From NCBI GenBank assembly GCA_002402755.1, contig DHGK01000199.1, positions 1 through 7,799 on the forward strand: a stretch of 7,799 nt of DNA, given 5' to 3'. The translations under genes were made by a program, and so were the position numbers. This document shows, piece after piece, positions 5,877 through 7,799 of this stretch (position 1 is the first letter of the stretch; every line of letters starts with the position of its first letter). The stretch is from Planctomycetes bacterium UBA4800 (GTDB lineage Bacteria; Planctomycetota; UBA8108; UBA8890; UBA8898). The notes under the pieces are model-generated. The model saw only the letters and a list, made by a program, of their open reading frames with translations. It was not told the DNA's origin and did not search any database.

Positions 5877-7799
5877 TCATCTGCAGCGGATCCGAAAGAA
5901 GGTCTTGAGCGCGGTATTCTCGGGATATGCCTGGCCGTTGGCCATTCTTGCATCCCCCCATTCGTCACGACCCGCTCCGAAGAAACTCGTGTCGTCCCGG
6001 TCGGCGTCAACATTGAGCTGGACGTCAACCGTGAACGGCATTCCGGGGCCCGCAACGGGCGCGAATCCTCCTCCGTAGTCAGCATACGTCGTGTTGTGCG
6101 TACCCTGACGGTCATCGCCTTCCCAAGCTTTATAGTCGATGTTGTAGCCCCCGGTCATGAACCATTCACGGTACGTTACCCTCACTGCGTCGGCCGCAAA
6201 AAGCGCATGATTCTCGAAGACATCGAAGTCCACGCCTTCGAGGACGATACTGCCATCGAAGTACCATGTCGTGACCTGGCCGGGCCAGATCGGGTAATCC
6301 TGAACGCCGGGATTGTCGGGGCATCCCTGTATGTTCAGTCCCCATCGCGTATTCGACACGGCCCAGATCTCGCTTGCATGCGCCTGGGGGTTGGAAGCAT
6401 TGAACCAGCCGTAGACGGCGTAACCGATTGTCCAAGGAAAGCGGGAATCCTTGGCATAGGCGTGCGACGCGGCAGTTTTCGAACCGCACGAACCACTTGC
6501 CATGCTATCGTAGTACACGGCCATCCGGCGGTTGTTGCCATCGTTTTCCGTGAAGTTCGCCCGCGTTCGAGGCACATCGAATCCAGATTGATCCCAGACG
6601 GAGTTCGCCGTCGCCGGATAGTCACCATCGATCTGTATCACGTACGCGTAGCACACGGGCGTCTTCATCGCCGCCAGGGCGGCATCGGGCAGCGAGAATA
6701 CGACCGGGACAACGCCCTGCCAGCAGGAGCAGCCTGTGCCTGCGACAGCCAGATACTCCCATACGGTCCAGCCGTCGGCCATCGTCACCGATGCTTCGAT
6801 GTAGTGCGTTCCCTCCTTGTCGAACGCGAAGACGTTGAGATACGCGGGAGGATTGGCGGGATCGGCCTGCTTCAGATCGGAACGGCAAGACTGCTGCCAG
6901 CTCCACACATCATCATCCGTATCCATCACACAGATCAACGACGTGCGGTAGTCCGCCTTGACCGCCAGGATGTACAGCGTCTTCTCGTACGGCAGATAGT
7001 GAATCGCCGGGAATTCGTAGTCGGGATCCGGCGCCGTGGGGCTCTCGTTGTAGTACAGGATACCGGAGCCCGCATCTATTCTCTTGTCGCCCCCCGGCGT
7101 CACGCCGTTGCACAAGTTGTCGCGGTAGTACACGACCGCGGGAACGGGCACATTGTCTACTATGCGCATTCCCGACACGAAGATGCGTGCCGTGCGTCCA
7201 TCGACGGCAATGCCGCGGACGTTGTCGAGCATGTTGCCTTGAACGAACACGGCTCCGGTCGCATCGATGTATCCGTCACCATTGGAATCCTTGCAGATCG
7301 TGAAGGCCTCCTTGCCGTTCACTTGGTGAAGAAGGACAAGCGCTTGGGCCTCTGTGCTGGTCCCCGGCAAGGACACGTCGACCAGGGCGGCATCCAGGAT
7401 CTCGCGACCCAACTGAAAGAACACCTTCGAATCGGCTCTTCCATCGCCATCATTATCATCCAGGACATACACGACGCCCGAGATGCTGTCCGTGATGCCA
7501 TAGATAACGCCGGTGCGTGAAACAGCGACCGAAAAAACCCGCAGCCCCGTATCGCTGAAGTCATCTTCGAATACGACATCTTCGTGGGTGCCTTCAAATT
7601 CGCACCACATGTCGCCATCGGGTGTCACCCACACTGCATCTTCCTTGCCATCCCCGGACATATCGATGTGCGCAACGGCCGGCGCGAACTCCGCGAAGTT
7701 CCCGACTCGCAGATCGCACGAGCCGTTGAGCGCATCGGGCGTCGGATCCAGCCCTTCGAAGTAAGGACCGCCATGCGGCCCGAATGGTAGGGGCGGCTT
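5877..7799 (-). CDS. Secreted FG-GAP/VCBS-like repeat protein, C-terminal 640 residues (5' end beyond right edge)
   Basis: The reading frame is open from the stop at 5877 to the right edge, giving 640 visible residues and no start codon in the window. The ATG at 7661 lies inside the conserved repeat GNFAEFAPAVAHIDMSGDGK and is not the start. That segment, continuing KEDAVWV, is an FG-GAP/VCBS-like blade (DxxGDGKxD). Further Asp-rich calcium-type loops are DDNDGDGRAD (visible residues 114-123) and DSNGDGYID (171-179), alternating with beta-rich stretches such as GVIYGITDSISGVVYVL and VRGIAVDGRTARIFVSG, which suggests a beta-propeller. From about residue 370 to the end (VRVTYREWFMTGGYNIDYKA, FTVDVQLNVDADRDD, ending FFRIRCR) I recognise no domain. 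Many Cys and Trp residues fit an extracellular protein. It sits upstream of the Lcl-domain gene on the same strand but is separated by a hairpin. The role is unknown; calcium binding and a surface location are inferred. Confidence 0.86.
   Translation of the reverse strand, partial: KPPLPFGPHGGPYFEGLDPTPDALNGSCDLRVGNFAEFAPAVAHIDMSGDGKEDAVWVTPDGDMWCEFEGTHEDVVFEDDFSDTGLRVFSVAVSRTGVIYGITDSISGVVYVLDDNDGDGRADSKVFFQLGREILDAALVDVSLPGTSTEAQALVLLHQVNGKEAFTICKDSNGDGYIDATGAVFVQGNMLDNVRGIAVDGRTARIFVSGMRIVDNVPVPAVVYYRDNLCNGVTPGGDKRIDAGSGILYYNESPTAPDPDYEFPAIHYLPYEKTLYILAVKADYRTSLICVMDTDDDVWSWQQSCRSDLKQADPANPPAYLNVFAFDKEGTHYIEASVTMADGWTVWEYLAVAGTGCSCWQGVVPVVFSLPDAALAAMKTPVCYAYVIQIDGDYPATANSVWDQSGFDVPRTRANFTENDGNNRRMAVYYDSMASGSCGSKTAASHAYAKDSRFPWTIGYAVYGWFNASNPQAHASEIWAVSNTRWGLNIQGCPDNPGVQDYPIWPGQVTTWYFDGSIVLEGVDFDVFENHALFAADAVRVTYREWFMTGGYNIDYKAWEGDDRQGTHNTTYADYGGGFAPVAGPGMPFTVDVQLNVDADRDDTSFFGAGRDEWGDARMANGQAYPENTALKTFFRIRCR

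Noticed and set aside
5382..7520. Open frame of about 712 codons antisense to the two secreted-protein genes
   Set aside because: No recognisable domain; the minus-strand frames carry clear FG-GAP-type and Lcl motifs instead.
7659..7661. ATG at 7661 as the start of the FG-GAP-type protein
   Set aside because: The frame stays open to the window edge, and the 46 residues upstream include a continuous part of the FG-GAP-like repeat.

Overview
The window looks like chromosomal DNA of an uncultured planctomycete or close PVC-type bacterium. Three things suggest this: high G+C (by eye), several twin-arginine-exported enzymes of carbohydrate metabolism, and a secreted protein with paired dockerin-like repeats of the GDVNGD...DAV.LL..LF.GG form common in Planctomycetota. 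This is inferred from gene content; there is no rRNA or marker gene. The window is densely coding. It holds four complete genes on the minus strand or convergent to them, one complete plus-strand gene, and two minus-strand genes cut by the edges in part of that count: six genes in all, four complete and two partial. The longest intergenic gap is about 176 bases. No tRNA, rRNA, CRISPR array, insertion sequence or integrase was seen.

Left part (1-3053): a two-gene minus-strand operon encodes a Tat-exported xylose-isomerase-like TIM-barrel protein (520-1446) and a Tat-exported Gfo/Idh/MocA oxidoreductase (1-523, C-terminus beyond the left edge). They are joined by an ATGA stop/start overlap. Divergently, across a 176-base intergenic region, lies a Tat-exported type I sulfatase (1623-3053) with the CSPSR formylglycine motif. 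A plausible reading is a small unit for breaking down a sulfated sugar or glycan: the sulfatase removes sulfate, and the oxidoreductase and isomerase act on the sugar.

Middle (3054-4129): a short hairpin separates the sulfatase from a convergent secreted HEAT-repeat protein, probably a protein-binding scaffold.

Right part (4229-7799): two secreted proteins on the minus strand. The first (4229-5758) has a signal peptide, two dockerin-like repeats and two Lcl (DUF1566) domains, each preceded by an LPATG-type lead-in. The second (5877 to the right edge) is the C-terminal 640 residues of a large protein with FG-GAP/VCBS-like and Asp-rich calcium-loop motifs and a C-terminal half I do not recognise. 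A strong hairpin lies just behind its stop codon. These genes point to a cell-surface or extracellular role, but their partners cannot be named.

I see no clear evidence of a wholly new system. The most interesting candidates are the exported sulfatase/isomerase/oxidoreductase cluster and the duplicated Lcl architecture.
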